Assembly: GCF_901933205.1 (NCBI RefSeq)
Contig: NC_044600.1
Coordinates: 4,998,501 to 5,062,500, forward strand
Length of the DNA: 64,000 nucleotides
Reading direction: 5' to 3'
Source: Camarhynchus parvulus
Lineage: Eukaryota; Chordata; Aves; Passeriformes; Thraupidae
Part shown: one piece after another, positions 1 to 17,984 of the stretch
Numbering within the stretch: the stretch's first letter is position 1
How the letters are laid out: each line of letters begins with the position of its first letter
Notes under the pieces: generated by a model
The model's input: only the letters and a program-made list of their open reading frames with translations
What the model was told of the DNA's origin: nothing
Database searches by the model: none
Made by a program: the position numbers and the translations under genes

Positions 1-6690
<6,690 letters not shown>

Positions 6691-7680
6691 AAGGTGACAG
6701 ATGGGAGGTGACCAGGTCACACCTTCTTGGAGAAGTCAGCATTAGACATCGACTTCTGCAGTTAAACCGTGCAGTGATAATCAAAAGCCTTATGCATTTT
6801 CTGTGTATTGCTTGTATTTCAGAAGAAAAAGTCACCATTTCAGCTTTTGTTGATCCTTGGTATAACTTTTTAGTTGTCTCATGTAAAACTTAAATTTGAG
6901 TAAGGTTTTTTTAGAAGGCTAATATCAGTTTATCTGTTGAATGTGTTTGATTTAGTGTAATCTGGGAATGGCAGAAAAATATATATATATAAAAATGTTA
7001 ACCAGTTCCTTGGCTGGAACCAGTTATGTTCACCTTAACTTTCACAGAATGATTAATATTAATAATCTGTGGTTTGCACATCTTGTGTAGTTCTGTAGAA
7101 TAGCTCTGCACTCCGTATCCTGGCTCAAAAACCTTCCTGATCTGGCTCATTAAAGGTTTATTTTAACGACCATGTGTGCAGCATGTAAAATCCAAGCTCA
7201 GTGATCAGAAACCTTTAACACTACCCTGTTTCTTTTTGTGCAATTACTGTATTGAATTCGTATGTATATTTGGAACCTTCCCTGAGCTTATGTTGAGTTC
7301 TTCTCCCTTAGTTTGGTTTTGTGGCATTTAGTTGTTAGATTCTGATAGAGTTGCTCTTAAAGCTTGTCAGTATTTTTGGTTATGACTTGGTTTATCCTGT
7401 AACTTCCTATCCAGGGTCTGTTCTGGTATAGCTCACTTGTGAACGTGACTGTAGTTGTAAACTTAAACTACTTGGGCTTATATAAAACTTTTTAGATCAA
7501 CTTTTTATGAGCAAGTAGCATTACTGCTGCAGTCAGAGCATTGTTCCCTTTTTTTGGAAAGCTGCAGTCTAAAAAGAATGAAGAGTTAGTGTCCTGCAGT
7601 TGATAAACTTGAGAGTTTTATTAAGGGACTTTATAATGGCATAAATTCTGCAACCCTATAATAAATGTTTCTCTAAAACT
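6691..7680 (+). other. ITM2A: ITM2A 3' UTR
   Basis: AT-rich sequence of about 990 bases between the ITM2A stop codon and the best polyadenylation signal. It has low coding potential and no recognised repeats. Length and base composition fit a vertebrate 3' UTR; the exact end is inferred from the signal. Confidence 0.75.
7660..7665 (+). terminator. ITM2A: ITM2A polyadenylation signal AATAAA
   Basis: Canonical AATAAA followed within about 20 bases by a strong GT-rich tract (7681-7705, TTGGTGTTTGTGTTG), the usual downstream element. It is the best-supported mRNA end for ITM2A in this strand and region. Confidence 0.8.
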
Positions 7681-7705
7681 TTGGTGTTTGTGTTGTGTTT
7701 GGTGC

Positions 7706-10254
7706 TCAGAGGGGAGGGGGTGATGCTGTGAGCCTGGGGCAGTGTGTATTGCTCTTCTCTTACCTCTTGAACTTCTTTTTGAGCTTGTGAAGCTGAATTT
7801 CCTCTTCTGCTGCTGTGGAAATGCTTTGTGGTGCCAGCCAAGCTCGAGGAACAGAGGGAAGAACAGACAGCTCTCTCCAAACAGGATCCCCAGGGGCAGC
7901 TCTGGGGGTGTTCCCTGCAAGGACAGGGTGTATTTACAGTTCATTTGAATATTGCTGGTGATGAGGCTGTGATTGAAGGTTTGCCTGTCCCAAGTGTTCC
8001 TGGGTGTTAATGAGGGGCTGTACAGAGGTTAATGAACCCTCAGCTCTGACCCTGAGCTTTGCTGGAAGCTCAGACAGGAGAGTCCTGCCCTGGAAGTGCT
8101 GGAGCTCAGAGCTAAAGTGTTCCTGAACCACTTGTGGCTTTCCTGGAAAGTGCCTGGGATTGTGCAGCTGGAAGGAAAACAGGATTTCTGCACAGAGAGC
8201 AGAGGAGGGAGAGGTGTCTGTAGGAGTTGCTGCTTTGTCATTGCTTGCAGGAGAAAGGAGAACACAGGAATTTTAGCACAGAAACTAACACAGCTCTTGC
8301 CCCAAGGATGTGTCCCAAAACCAGAGCTTTGGCTCTAAAATAAGGTGTGTAGGAGAGTATTTCAGTGAACTGAAGTATGTAGTGAAATAAAATGCTGTAG
8401 AAAGCTCAAATTGCTGTCACTGTGAGGCAGGTTCCCTTCACTCACTGGTGTTACTGGGACAAAGCTGCCCTGGGAAGCTGTTCCTCCAGGTTTTGTGTCC
8501 TTGGACAAGGGGTGATTTCCTGCTCCTCTGGGTTGGCTGGGAGGATAACCAGGATGGGTTCTTTAAAAGCCTTCAGTGGAAGGACTTGGAGGTGTGTTGG
8601 TTGTAGAGAGTAAAAAGCATCTGCTTGTAGCACTGAGGTCTGATTTTATGGAAAATAAAACCCAGGGATTGTTCTCTCCCCAGCTCAGAGTGTCCATGCA
8701 GTGGATGCACCTCCAGGCAGGAATGCTGGAGCTGCTTCCACATGGGCTGGAACCCTTTCTGTACCTTTGGAACAAAGTGAAGGCAGTTCTTTAAGATGTT
8801 ATTGGATGTTCCAGGCAGGGAGCCAGGGACAGGAGGAACAGATTGTTCTCACCTGCTCTGAGGTGAGCTGGGTTTGGTCCCACGTGTGCTGTGCTGGCCT
8901 TGTGATCGATCCCTTAATGTTTTAGGCTGGGGCTGGGTGTCCAAGCCAAAATGCTGGAATTTGAAGGTTTTCCTGGGATCTTCTAATGCTGTGTTGGGCT
9001 TTGAGCAGCTCCTGTGTTCAGCTGGGCTATGGGAGCAGGAAGGAGCAGGAGTTGGAGGAGTCCTTTGCACCAGTAGATGGCACAGACAGCAAACACTTGG
9101 GTGTAGACTGTGTGCAGCTGGTAAAAACTCGGTGTATTCACCCAACACACAGTTTTTCAACTATTTTACCAAAATTAAACCTGAAACTGGTTTGATCAAA
9201 GCTTCATCCAGCTGGTGCTTAGTGTCTTTGCTTCGTTTTTATCTATATAAGGAACATTTTTATACCAGAACTAACCTGTGTAAAACCCTGTTAATATCTG
9301 AGTAGAACTGTACTACAGACATGGGTGTGGGGACTGAGGGGATGACACTGCTGGGATGCAAATGCAAACTCAATTACTGTAAGAGCTTCATTTACATCTG
9401 TGTTTACTGAAGCATCCTGTGGGCACAGGACAATCAGGAAGATCTCTGCAGGGACTGGGCAGCTTCCTTGGGGGAGCTGGCAGGTTCATTTTCTGACTAA
9501 ATAAATTCAAAATTTGATGTAAATTTTAAATACCTTTTTCAACATGAAGCTGGCAATGCAGCACTTTGGATATTTCCTCTTCCAGCATTACTTGTGAGTT
9601 CATTTGGGGGGGGGTTTAATCAGAAAAACGTGAGAAACAATTATTAAGAACACAGTTGATTTTGGTTCTCAGAGGAGATGCTGCTGCCCTTTGCAGAACC
9701 TGCTGCTCTGTGTGACTGCTGAGGTGTGGGTGGCTGTGGTGACACACTCTTCTATTAGAGTATGTAATGGCCTAAATTAGAACTTCATTCTCCTCCAGGC
9801 TTACTGTACATAAAAATCTATAAAAATTGAACTTCTTTGCATATATAAATACCTTGAGATGAAGATCTGCAGAAAAAAAAATTAGGGATAGTGTGGAGAC
9901 CTTTGAAAGACACCCTGAGGCCTCAGGCTGGTATGAAAAGGAGCTGTAGCACCTCAGACTTGATAAACTGCTTGTCTAAACCCGGCTTTTCTGATGATAA
10001 GCTCAGCTCAGTGCAGGCCCTGCTTCGGAGCAGCTGTGAGAAACTGTCACCTCCCAGCCCCAGCAGCATTCTCAGGTCAGTGCAGGGCTGGGGGACACAG
10101 AGCCTGCTGGGACTCCAGCAATTCTGGGCTGGCTCCTGTGGACTTTGTTAGTTCTTGGGGAACTCCCCAAAATCCAGCTGTGCTCAGCAGAGTCTGGGGT
10201 GAGCCATGGCTGAAATCTCAGCACTGAGCACCCTGGATCTGAAGAGAACCCATG
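7706..10254. other. Intergenic, ITM2A to first CR1 fragment
   Basis: Non-coding stretch on the 3' side of both ITM2A and GPR174. Open frames here lack family motifs, splice context or a strong start. A short G tract (about 9606-9615) is the only low-complexity feature noted. Confidence 0.6.
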
Positions 10255-10800
10255 TCCCACAATCCCAGGATGTTTAAACTCATCCCATTCCATCCCCTCC
10301 CACAGGCAGGGACTCCTTCCCCTACCCAGGGTGCTCAAAGCCCCATCCAGCCTGGCCTTGGACACTTTTAGGGATCCAGGAGCAGCCACAGCTTCTCTGG
10401 GCACCCTGTGCCAGGGGAGAATTTCTTCCGTATATCCAATTTTCCCATCTTTCAGTGTGAACCCAATCCCCCTTGTCCTGTCACTGTACTTCCTGATGAA
10501 CATTCCCTCTCCAGCCTCTTTGCAGTCCCTTCAGACACTGGAAGGTCTCTTCTTCCAGAACCTTCTCCAGGCAGAACATCCCCATCTCTCCCAGCCTGTC
10601 TGCACAGGAGAGGTGCAGCCCCTTGACAGCTTGGCCTCCTCTGGGCTCATTCCAACTGCTCCACGTCCTTCTGATGTTGGGGACACAGCACTGCAGGTGG
10701 GGTTTCAGCAGAGCTGTGTGGGACCAGATAAAGGGGGTGCAGCCCCCAAAACCTCCAGTTTGTGGCTGAATCACCCCCCTGGGAGGGCTGAGCTCGAGGT
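10255..10800 (-). repeat. CR1-type LINE fragment, minus orientation
   Basis: The longest CR1 fragment in the window. Read on the - strand it ends in the typical CR1 3' region: GGAAGGAGTCCCTGCC-like text, 'gatccctaaaagtgtccaag', 'ccaggctggatggggc'. On the + strand its 5' side shows the usual blocks 'cccccttgtcctgtcact', 'ccctctccagcc', and 'aggtggggtttcagcagag'. The right-hand edge fades and is approximate. CR1 is the dominant non-LTR retrotransposon of birds. Confidence 0.85.
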
Positions 10801-11439
10801 CAGGCTTGGAAGGATTAAAGCTGCTTTGCCTGTCCTAATTCCAGGCCGGGTGGGGGATGGCTGTGCTGCCAGCTGTGGCACAGAGCCCAAATGCCAGCAC
10901 TGATTGAAGCTTCCAGGCTGCCACCAAAATAATTACAATATGGATAATTACAGTAACATTATTGCATTAACATTATTTCTTCATTATGAGTATATATTTG
11001 TGATATTACCTAGGCAATAGGATGGGTGTATTTCCTGTCTTGAGAATAATTAGAGGCTCTCCACCTCCCACTCCACCTCCCAAGGAAATTATTTCTTATA
11101 GTTTAACTATTCTGTTTACTTGAATGTATTTTCTCTCTTTTTGTGCTGTGACAGCCCTGAATTCCACCTTAACAGATGTGAGAGTGAATTTCCTGTTCTG
11201 CAGATTCATTCTCACTGTGCGTGGTGGTTTGTGTCTTGCAGAAATGTTTGGGCTCTCTTGAGCTGTTCCATTTTAGGGCTTGTTGATGTTTGGAGCTGTT
11301 GTGGGCTAAATCCATGGGTGGACACCTGATTCTGGAACAAGGAACTTCCTTCCCACAAACCTAATCCCTTGTTGGTGTGGAACCCAGAGCTTTTATTCTG
11401 GACTGAAAACATCAGCATATGGGATTCATCAGGAATGGA
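10801..11439. other. Intergenic between two CR1 fragments
   Basis: No gene seen. An AT-rich island (about 10925-11010) sits in the middle. Confidence 0.5.
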
Positions 11440-11690
11440 TCCATGGATGGAGGAGGTTTAGATGGGATGTTGGGAAGAAATCCTGCCCTGTGAGGGTTGT
11501 GAGGCCCTGGCACAGGGTGCCCAGTGAAGCTGTGGCTGCCCCTGGATCCCTGGAAATGTCCAAGGCCAGGCTGGATGGGACTTGGAGCAGCCTGGGACAG
11601 TGGAAGGTGTCCCTGCCCATGACAGGAGGTGGAATGAGATCACCTTAAAGGTCCCTTCCCACCCAAGGCATTCCATGGTTCTATGGACAA
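11440..11690 (+). repeat. CR1-type LINE 3' fragment, plus orientation
   Basis: Contains in order the CR1 3' blocks 'gaggccctggcacagggtgc', 'gaagctgtggctgcccctgg', 'ggaaggtgtccctgccc', 'ttaaaggtcccttcc' and ends near 'ttctatgg', the form of the CR1 terminal repeat. Orientation is opposite to the fragment at 10255-10800. Confidence 0.88.
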
Positions 11691-13408
11691 ACCCACACCT
11701 TCCACCTGATGCCCCAAAATCCCTTGGGAGGGAAGGGCTGTGGAGGCTCTTTGGTTCTGTGGGTGATGATCTCAGTGCTCACTTGGTGATAAGTAATTCA
11801 CTCCTTTGGATTCTCTGCCCTTGGTTGTTGTCGCTTCTGTCATCTCATGTTCTCAGCCCCTTGCACTAATTAATCCTTAATTTTTTTAAAAAATAAGAGT
11901 GAGGTAGAAGCCCCACTTCAGACCACACTTCCCTTACCGGTGTGTGTTGTCACCCAGCCTGAAGCTGGAAGCAGTTACAGCTTTGCCTCCTCATCTCATG
12001 ACCAAAAAAACCCCAAACAGGCGGGAGGATCAGACTTTCACACACCCGGGGCCGACACTTCCGTGTGAGCTGAGCAGAGCTGCTGCTGCTCCCTCCCGTG
12101 AGCAGCCCGGGGGCACAGGAAGGGCTCTGTGCTCATCAGATCCGTCTGTGAGCTGCCTTCCCTCAGCTCCCTCAGCTCCCTGCTGCTCAGGGGTCACAGG
12201 GCACTGCTGCATCCCTGGAAGATGCTCCAAAGCCACCATGTGCTGCTCAGGGCTCACAGGGCACTGCTGCATCCCTGGAGGATGCTCCAAAGCCACGGCT
12301 CCTCCTTTCCCCCCATCTCCAAGGGTTTGCCCTGGTGAGGCTGTGCTGGTGCAGGTGCTGAGCACAGCCTGCCCTGCATTGCTGCCTGCTGGGGCATTTC
12401 TCAGGCCCTGTTTTTCTCCTTGATTGAGGGAAAACCAAATTTGTGACTGCCTGAGGAAAAAGTGAGCTGCCCTCTGAGGCAATGACATTACTGCATTTTT
12501 TTCTCTATTATTTTGTTCTCATGGTTTTACATAACCAGATCTTTTTTCTAAATCAGATATTTGGCCACAGCTGTAGATGGTGTCGATCAAATTCTCAGAG
12601 TTTATCACCCCAAAGGCTGCAGCTCCTCTGCCCTGATTTAACTGGCAGCATGTACCAGGCACTGCCCTGATGGATTTAGCTTATTTTTGGTCATGATGTT
12701 TATCAAAACATCTCTGACAAGATTTTAGCTTTTTTTTTTTTTGTGCTGGATGGGGTGGGCTCATATTTGGGTCACTCTCTGGAGGTTGTTTTTAATTATT
12801 GAGGTCTGAGGAACAGAGTCCAGCAGTGCCAGGGGTGCTCTGTGTGTGCCTTTACACCCCATGAGCTGGGGCTGAGGCTCATTTTTAACAGCAAAGTGAA
12901 AAAGGAAGTTAAAAGTGCAGTAAAATGTGTCAAAGCTGCCTTAACCCCAGCAGGAAAATCTAACGAGTTACAGAGAAACGGGGACTCTGCTCAGGATGTT
13001 GAGCAACCATGTGACAAAACAGCAAATAAAACAGTGCTGGTAAAGGAGAAGATGTGTGAGAGGACAAAAATTCTGCTTCGGAAGGAGAAGCTGTAAATCA
13101 GCCCTTTCCATGGCAAAAGGAGATCTCTGGGATTCCATGGATGGCTCATGGTGGCGGCAGAGGATGAGGAGGGTGCTGGAAATGTTGGAGGACACAGGGC
13201 AGGAGGTGGCTGGGGGCTCTGAGCTCTGTGAGATGTCACCTGCCCCGAGGCTGGGGCACAAATCCTGCAGAGGAGGAGGAGGAAAGGGCAGGAGGGAGGG
13301 ACACCCAAAGGTGCCACCATGGGGTGGCTCAAAGCAGCAATGACATGGAGCTAAACCAGGGAATTCATCAGCACCAGAACTCGGGGGCTGTTGGGGGTTC
13401 AGGCTGGT
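11691..13408. other. Intergenic
   Basis: Non-coding. It contains the 60-bp tandem duplication listed separately and a T tract near 12731-12741. No gene recognised on either strand. Confidence 0.5.
12181..12298. repeat. Two-copy tandem duplication, 60-bp period
   Basis: 12181-12240 and 12241-12298 align base for base with a few substitutions; each begins TGCTGCTCAGGG and contains ACTGCTGCATCCCTGGA. A local duplication without coding support. Confidence 0.85.
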
Positions 13409-13565
13409 GGGAAGGGAAGGGAAGGGAAGGGAAGGGAAGGGAAGGGAAGGGAAGGGAAGGGAAGGGAAGGGAAGGGAAGGGAAGGGAAGGGAAGGGAAGG
13501 GAAGGGAAGGGAAGGGAAGGGAAGGGAAGGGAAGGGAAGGGAAGGGAAGGGAAGGGAAGGGAAGG
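13409..13565. repeat. (GGGAA)n pentanucleotide microsatellite
   Basis: About 31 uninterrupted copies of GGGAA on the + strand, followed by an imperfect GGGGAAGGGGGGGGG run to about 13578. It is open in several frames on both strands purely because the unit lacks stop codons; this is not coding. Confidence 0.97.
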
Positions 13566-13677
13566 GGAAGGGGGGGGGCTGTGCCAGCTGTGACATGCGA
13601 GGGCAGCTCTGAGTCTCAGCATGCGCAGAAAAAGCCCCAGGGCAGCCGCTGGGTCTCTTTTCACGGTGCCCAGGGGG

Positions 13678-13742
13678 GATGAGAGGTTTTGATGAGAGGT
13701 TTTGATGAGAGGTTTTGATGAGAGGTTTTGATGAGAGGTTTT
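13678..13742. repeat. Five perfect copies of a 13-bp unit
   Basis: GATGAGAGGTTTT repeated five times without mismatch. It lies about 110 bp after the GGGAA array, so two unrelated simple repeats are nested in one short GC-rich stretch. Confidence 0.95.
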
Positions 13743-14939
13743 GCAGCTGCTGCTGGGCAGGGAGCCCGGGGGAGGCGATGGAAACGGGGCAGGGTTGGAG
13801 CAGACCCAGAACTCTGCTCCCCCGACCCTGCACCCTCAGCCACCTTGTGCCAGGTGTGAGGAAGGCTCCCAAAACGCTCACTGCTCATTCTGAACAGATC
13901 AAGCTCCCTCAAAGCGCCCCCGAGGCTGCACTCTTGCCACAATGGCTTTCCTTTGGCCCAAGGGAATTAAAGCTGATTCTGTGCCCAAAAGCCACTGGCA
14001 CTTCAGCCCAGAGCCAGCCTGGTGAGGGCATGGGCAGAGAGCTCAGGGCTTTGCTGCTCAGTGATAACAACCAGAGGAAACCCTTCCTGCAGAATAAAGG
14101 GGATATTCTGGGGTTTGGGCACTTTTGTTCTCAGTTACTTTCTCATTCAGATTCCCATTCCAGTGCTGCCGACCAGATTATTCAGATTATTTTAGAATAT
14201 TCTGAGCTGGAAGGGACTCCTAAGGATCATTGAGTCCAGCTTGTGGATCCTGAGACACTAAAAATACAGGGGCATGGCAAAAATACCCACGGCATGAAAA
14301 TCCACCTCCTGCTAATCTAAGGAACATCTTCATTGTGCAGTTGTTGGTGGCAGCATCCCCAGGGGCTGTGAGATCTCAGTGTGGCCCCAGCAGAGGCCAC
14401 CTGGAGCAGAGGTGCCCTGGGGGAGGGCAGGAGGTGTCCCCTGAATTGATCTCGTGTCCCCAACCCCGACCATTGCACTTCCTGTAAAAAGAGATAATGA
14501 ACACTCATTTGAATAAGGGGCAGGGGGGAAGGTGCTGCTGCACCCCACAGGATTTTCTGGGTGGAAAACTTCAGCTGCTTGAGGTTTCTGAGTCTGAACA
14601 ATTTCTGAACTTCTGACACCACTTTATGTAACAACTTTTTCCCCTCAGGGGCTAAAAGTGACTCTGGGGGGGTTGGACAGGGCCACCCTGGTCCCTTCTC
14701 ATGGTGGCCAGAAGGGACAGGGATGGGCTGGATTCCTGCAGCTGGAGGAATTCCCATTATCCTGGGAAGCCTGGCCCTTGACTTTCCTCCCCAGTGCAAC
14801 AAGAAGAGTCAAATAATTTCAGAAAACCATCTAAAATGTTCTGCAGGTGCTCAAGAGGCATCAAATCCAGGTGCTGCCACATGTTCATGCGTGATGGTGA
14901 TGCAGGGGAGAGAAGGAGTCAGGAATTACATGTTAAAAA
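13743..14939. other. Intergenic, on the 3' side of GPR174
   Basis: No gene recognised. Contains the likely CR1-related remnant at 14185-14255. Confidence 0.5.
14185..14255 (-). repeat. Short retroelement remnant, probably CR1 3' end
   Basis: The text 'agaatattctgagctggaagggact' (split here as AGAATATTCTGAG and CTGGAAGGGACT), followed by 'aaggatcattgagtccag', is the antisense form of avian CR1-like 3' tails. Too short to assign a subfamily; an LTR-derived origin is possible. Confidence 0.55.
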
Positions 14940-16231
14940 ATTTTTAGAAATGATTGTTTTATTATATACAACAGGAAATATAAAAATAAATAATTTTTTT
15001 GTCACTGTGAATGTGGTTTCCACGAATTATCAGTGCTTGCTCAGCCACCAGGCACTGGCTCAGATTCCTGTAGGGAAGAGGTGGTGGAGTTTTCTTTTAT
15101 TATATGAAAAAGTTTTTGAAAAGAAAACAAACTTGTGTTCTGACACTCTCTGGGCTTCACATCATTTTCCTACAATGTGTATTTCCCTTATATAAATTAT
15201 AAAACAACATTTGCATAAATAAAAAATGATACTGTCACAGAAAAATAACATTTTACAAGAAGGTGCAAATGAAGCCTGAAGTCACTTTGGTTTGAATTTA
15301 AAGCAAATATTAAAACAACATCCACCTTTGAGCCTTTATTAAAAATCTCTCATGGCACCTTTGACTTTGCTTCCAAGGAGTTCCCATTACAGCAAACTTT
15401 GGAAAGGTTTGGATCCTCTGTTGGAATCCTTCTGCTGTTAATGGGGAGTGGATGTGATGCCTGTGGGTCTGTTATCAGTGAAAGGGAAATAATTTGCCCC
15501 ATTTTTGGTGAAAAGAGGACCTGAAAGGCTTGATGGACACCTGGTTTGAATAAATTCCCTCCAAGCACAGCCGCATGGTTCAAACCCGAGGCATGGCTCT
15601 AACCCTTGTTTTGCACCCAAAGATGGGAACTGATGGCAGAAAAATAGTGTGTGGAAGCTTCCCTGGCTGTGTGATTTGGGGTGATGGCATCTGCTACTCC
15701 CCCAAATGAGGCTTCATTAATTATTTAAATGGGAAGTCCTTTGGGGCCACCTTCTGCTACTCACTCCATGCTCAGCATGGCTGGAGCAGGCTCTGGGCAC
15801 TCTCTGGAGGATCAGCCTCTGATGAATTGTCTTGTGCTTCAGAAACAGAGGATATTGTGGCATCCAGTGATTTTTAGGATCAAATTCTTTCTGCACAGCA
15901 AGACCCGAGAATCTTTGCTGTTTCTTGCTGACCAGGACGTGGCTGGGTGATGCCATGGGGGACAGAGGGGCACGGGGCACCTCTCCCATGGGTCCATGAC
16001 CTCCTGCTGCCCAGCTGAGGAATGGAAATGCTCCTATTTCTATTCAGTGAAAATGTGCACCTGAAGTATTAAATCAACACATTTGTGGTCAGGTTTGTGT
16101 ATTTTTGAGGGTGGGAGTTTGTTTATTCCAACCCTCAGCGAAAGCAGAAGTTTGAGTTGTTGTTCTCAGTGTCCTGAGGGAAAAACTTGTGGCAAAGGCC
16201 GAAATGTAACGAATATTGGGAGTGCTGGGAA
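14940..16231 (-). other. GPR174: Probable GPR174 3' UTR
   Basis: Sequence downstream of the GPR174 stop on the - strand. Possible - strand AATAAA signals (TTTATT on +) lie at 16122-16127, 15335-15340 and 14958-14963. The 14.94-15.34 kb part is strongly AT-rich, as expected of a long 3' UTR end. Which signal is used cannot be told from sequence alone. Confidence 0.45.
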
Positions 16232-17209
16232 TCAGTATTCTGTGGTGTCCTCCCCAAGCACATCCCTGGAGTGCCTCCTGCTGTAGCTGAGGTGCTGGAG
16301 CTGGATGCTGTCCTGCAGGTCCTGCCTGGAGAGGCGTCTCCTGAACTCATCTGTGGTGAAGTAGTAGATGATGGGATCCACGCAGGAGTTGAGGCTGGCG
16401 AGGCACAAAGCCACGGCGTGGAACACCGAGATGTGCACGCAGCCCTCCTGGATCTGCCCCGTTTTCACAAAGAAATCCAGAGGGAAGCTGATGTGGTAAG
16501 GTCCAAAGCAGATCAGGAACACCAGGGCGCAGGTGAGGATCATCTTTAAAGCCTTCTTCTTCTCGCCCAGGTCCCGGGAAGCAGAGTGCCTCTCTTTTAG
16601 TGATAAGATTGTCTTCCAGGAGCAGTACAGGATGATGAGCAGGGGGGTCACAAACCCCACCAACTCCCCTATGGTCATCAGCGTGATGGAAGTGGGGAGG
16701 TCGAGTTTCTTGATGGGAAGATCCACAAAACAGGCGTTTTTATCCTCCTGGTGCTGCATCCTGAGGAGAGGGAAAGGCAGGCAGCCCACGCAGACCACGA
16801 CCCAGCCCACGATGCTGATGTAGACATCACAGACACGCCTGCAGTCACTGAATTTGAAGGGGTGCATGAGGAACAGGTACCTCCTCACGCTGATGCACAC
16901 CAAGAAGTAGATGCTGGCGTACATATTGACGTACTTCAGGTAGAAGCAGAGCATGCAGAGACCTCCTCCAAACTCCCACGTGCCCGTCAGGTAGTAAAAA
17001 ATCCTCAGGGGCAAGGACAGCACCTGTGACAAGTCAGCAATGGCTAAATTGATCATGAATATCACGGCCCTTTTAGTCTCTTTCATGTAGCCATAGAAGA
17101 CCCACAAGGCCAGGGTGTTCCCGATGAGCCCGGGGATCAGGATCACCGTGTAGGTGACGGCGTAGTAGGGCTTGAGGTCTGTCTCACTGCAGTTGGAGCT
17201 GCTGTTCAT
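16232..17209 (-). CDS. GPR174: Probable G-protein coupled receptor 174 (GPR174), intact
   Basis: Class A (delta-branch, P2Y-like) seven-helix receptor. The mammalian orthologue is a lysophosphatidylserine receptor of T and B cells coupled mainly to Gs and G12/13. Complete single-exon frame of 325 codons. N-glycosylation sequons at Asn2 and Asn6; TM1 with Asn31; LAIAD in TM2 (Asp59); Cys85-Cys160 for the TM3-ECL2 disulfide; VRRY (108-111) replacing E/DRY; CFGPYH in TM6; DPIIY (278-282) replacing NPxxY; FRRRLSRQDL at helix 8. GYMKETKRAVIFMINLAIAD and RRRLSRQDLQDSIQL are as I recall mammalian GPR174. The start has a good context (A at -3), and an upstream ATG is out of frame. Same strand as the two P2RY10-like genes, convergent with ITM2A. 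Confidence 0.93.
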   Translation of the reverse strand: MNSSSNCSETDLKPYYAVTYTVILIPGLIGNTLALWVFYGYMKETKRAVIFMINLAIADLSQVLSLPLRIFYYLTGTWEFGGGLCMLCFYLKYVNMYASIYFLVCISVRRYLFLMHPFKFSDCRRVCDVYISIVGWVVVCVGCLPFPLLRMQHQEDKNACFVDLPIKKLDLPTSITLMTIGELVGFVTPLLIILYCSWKTILSLKERHSASRDLGEKKKALKMILTCALVFLICFGPYHISFPLDFFVKTGQIQEGCVHISVFHAVALCLASLNSCVDPIIYYFTTDEFRRRLSRQDLQDSIQLQHLSYSRRHSRDVLGEDTTEY

Positions 17210-17597
17210 GGTTGTGCTCCGGCTCCGTGCTCAGCCCCGGCATCATCACGCGTCCATCCCGCCTGTCCTGCAGCCAGGGGGGCTCAGGATCCAAAGGGAA
17301 CAGCCCAGCCCTGGAACCCCTGGGGGAGGCTGCGCTCACCGGCTCATCATGGGGAGTTTGGCACGGGGGGAGTTAATTCCAGTGCCCTGCTCATTGGTCA
17401 GAGCTCGCTGGGGTCACCTGCGGGGTGGGCAGGAGGGATCCACACCGGGAAAAGCATCGCTGTGCCCAAGTGGACGATTCCTCACCAGAGCTGGGTGTCT
17501 GTCACCTTTTGGGAGGCATTTCAGCCTCTTCTCTCAGCGCAGGAGTTCAACAGCTGATGTGGCCCCACGGCTGGAAGACAGAAAGGTGCAGTTGGAG
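17210..17597. other. GPR174 upstream sequence
   Basis: GC-rich sequence immediately 5' of GPR174. A possible splice acceptor on the - strand (CTGGCTGCAG, + strand about 17268-17277) would join an upstream non-coding leader exon to the coding exon. Its pyrimidine tract is weak. Confidence 0.35.
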
Positions 17598-17984
17598 TGT
17601 GACGCTGTTCACAGGGGTTTTTGGATGAGGGAAGAGACGAGGAACTGACTCCATGTTTCAGAAGGCTTGATTTATTATTTTATGATATCTATTACATTAA
17701 AACTATACTAAAATAATAGAAGAAAGGATTTCATCAGAAGGCTAGCTAAGAATAGAATAGGCAAGAATGATAACAAAGGTTCTGTCTCGGACTCTCTGTC
17801 CGAGCCAGCTGGGCTGTGATTGTCCATTAATTAGAAACATCCAGCATGGGCCAATCAAAGATCCACCTGTTGCATTCCACAGCAGCAGATAATCAATGTT
17901 TACATTTTGTTCCTGAGGCCTCTCAGCTTCTCAGGAGGAAAAATCCTAAGGAAAGGATTTTTCATAAAAGATGTCTACGACAGC
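17598..17984 (-). mobile_element. Solo LTR of an endogenous retrovirus, minus orientation
   Basis: A unit of about 385 bp beginning TGTGACG and ending CTACGACA on the + strand, i.e. with TG...CA ends. Read on the - strand it has ATCTTTTATGAAAAATCC near its start, a CCGAGCCA / TGTCCGAG region, and a near-terminal AATAAA (TTTATT on + at about 17670). I recognise it as like a common passerine ERV LTR. TGGAG occurs at 17593-17597 and 17985-17989, a possible 5-bp target-site duplication. There are no gag, pol or env frames next to it, so it is a solo LTR with no protein-coding capacity. It sits about 390 bp upstream of the GPR174 start. Confidence 0.75.

Noticed and set aside
10331..10903. Open frame of 190 codons on the + strand
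   Set aside because: It is an antisense reading of a CR1 fragment.
13228..13881. Gly/Lys/Glu-rich and Pro/Phe/Ser-rich open frames on both strands
   Set aside because: Produced by the GGGAA pentanucleotide array, which has no stops in several frames.
17241..17243. Upstream ATG for GPR174
   Set aside because: Out of frame with the receptor by one base; the ATG at 17209 has better context and fits the family's N-terminus.
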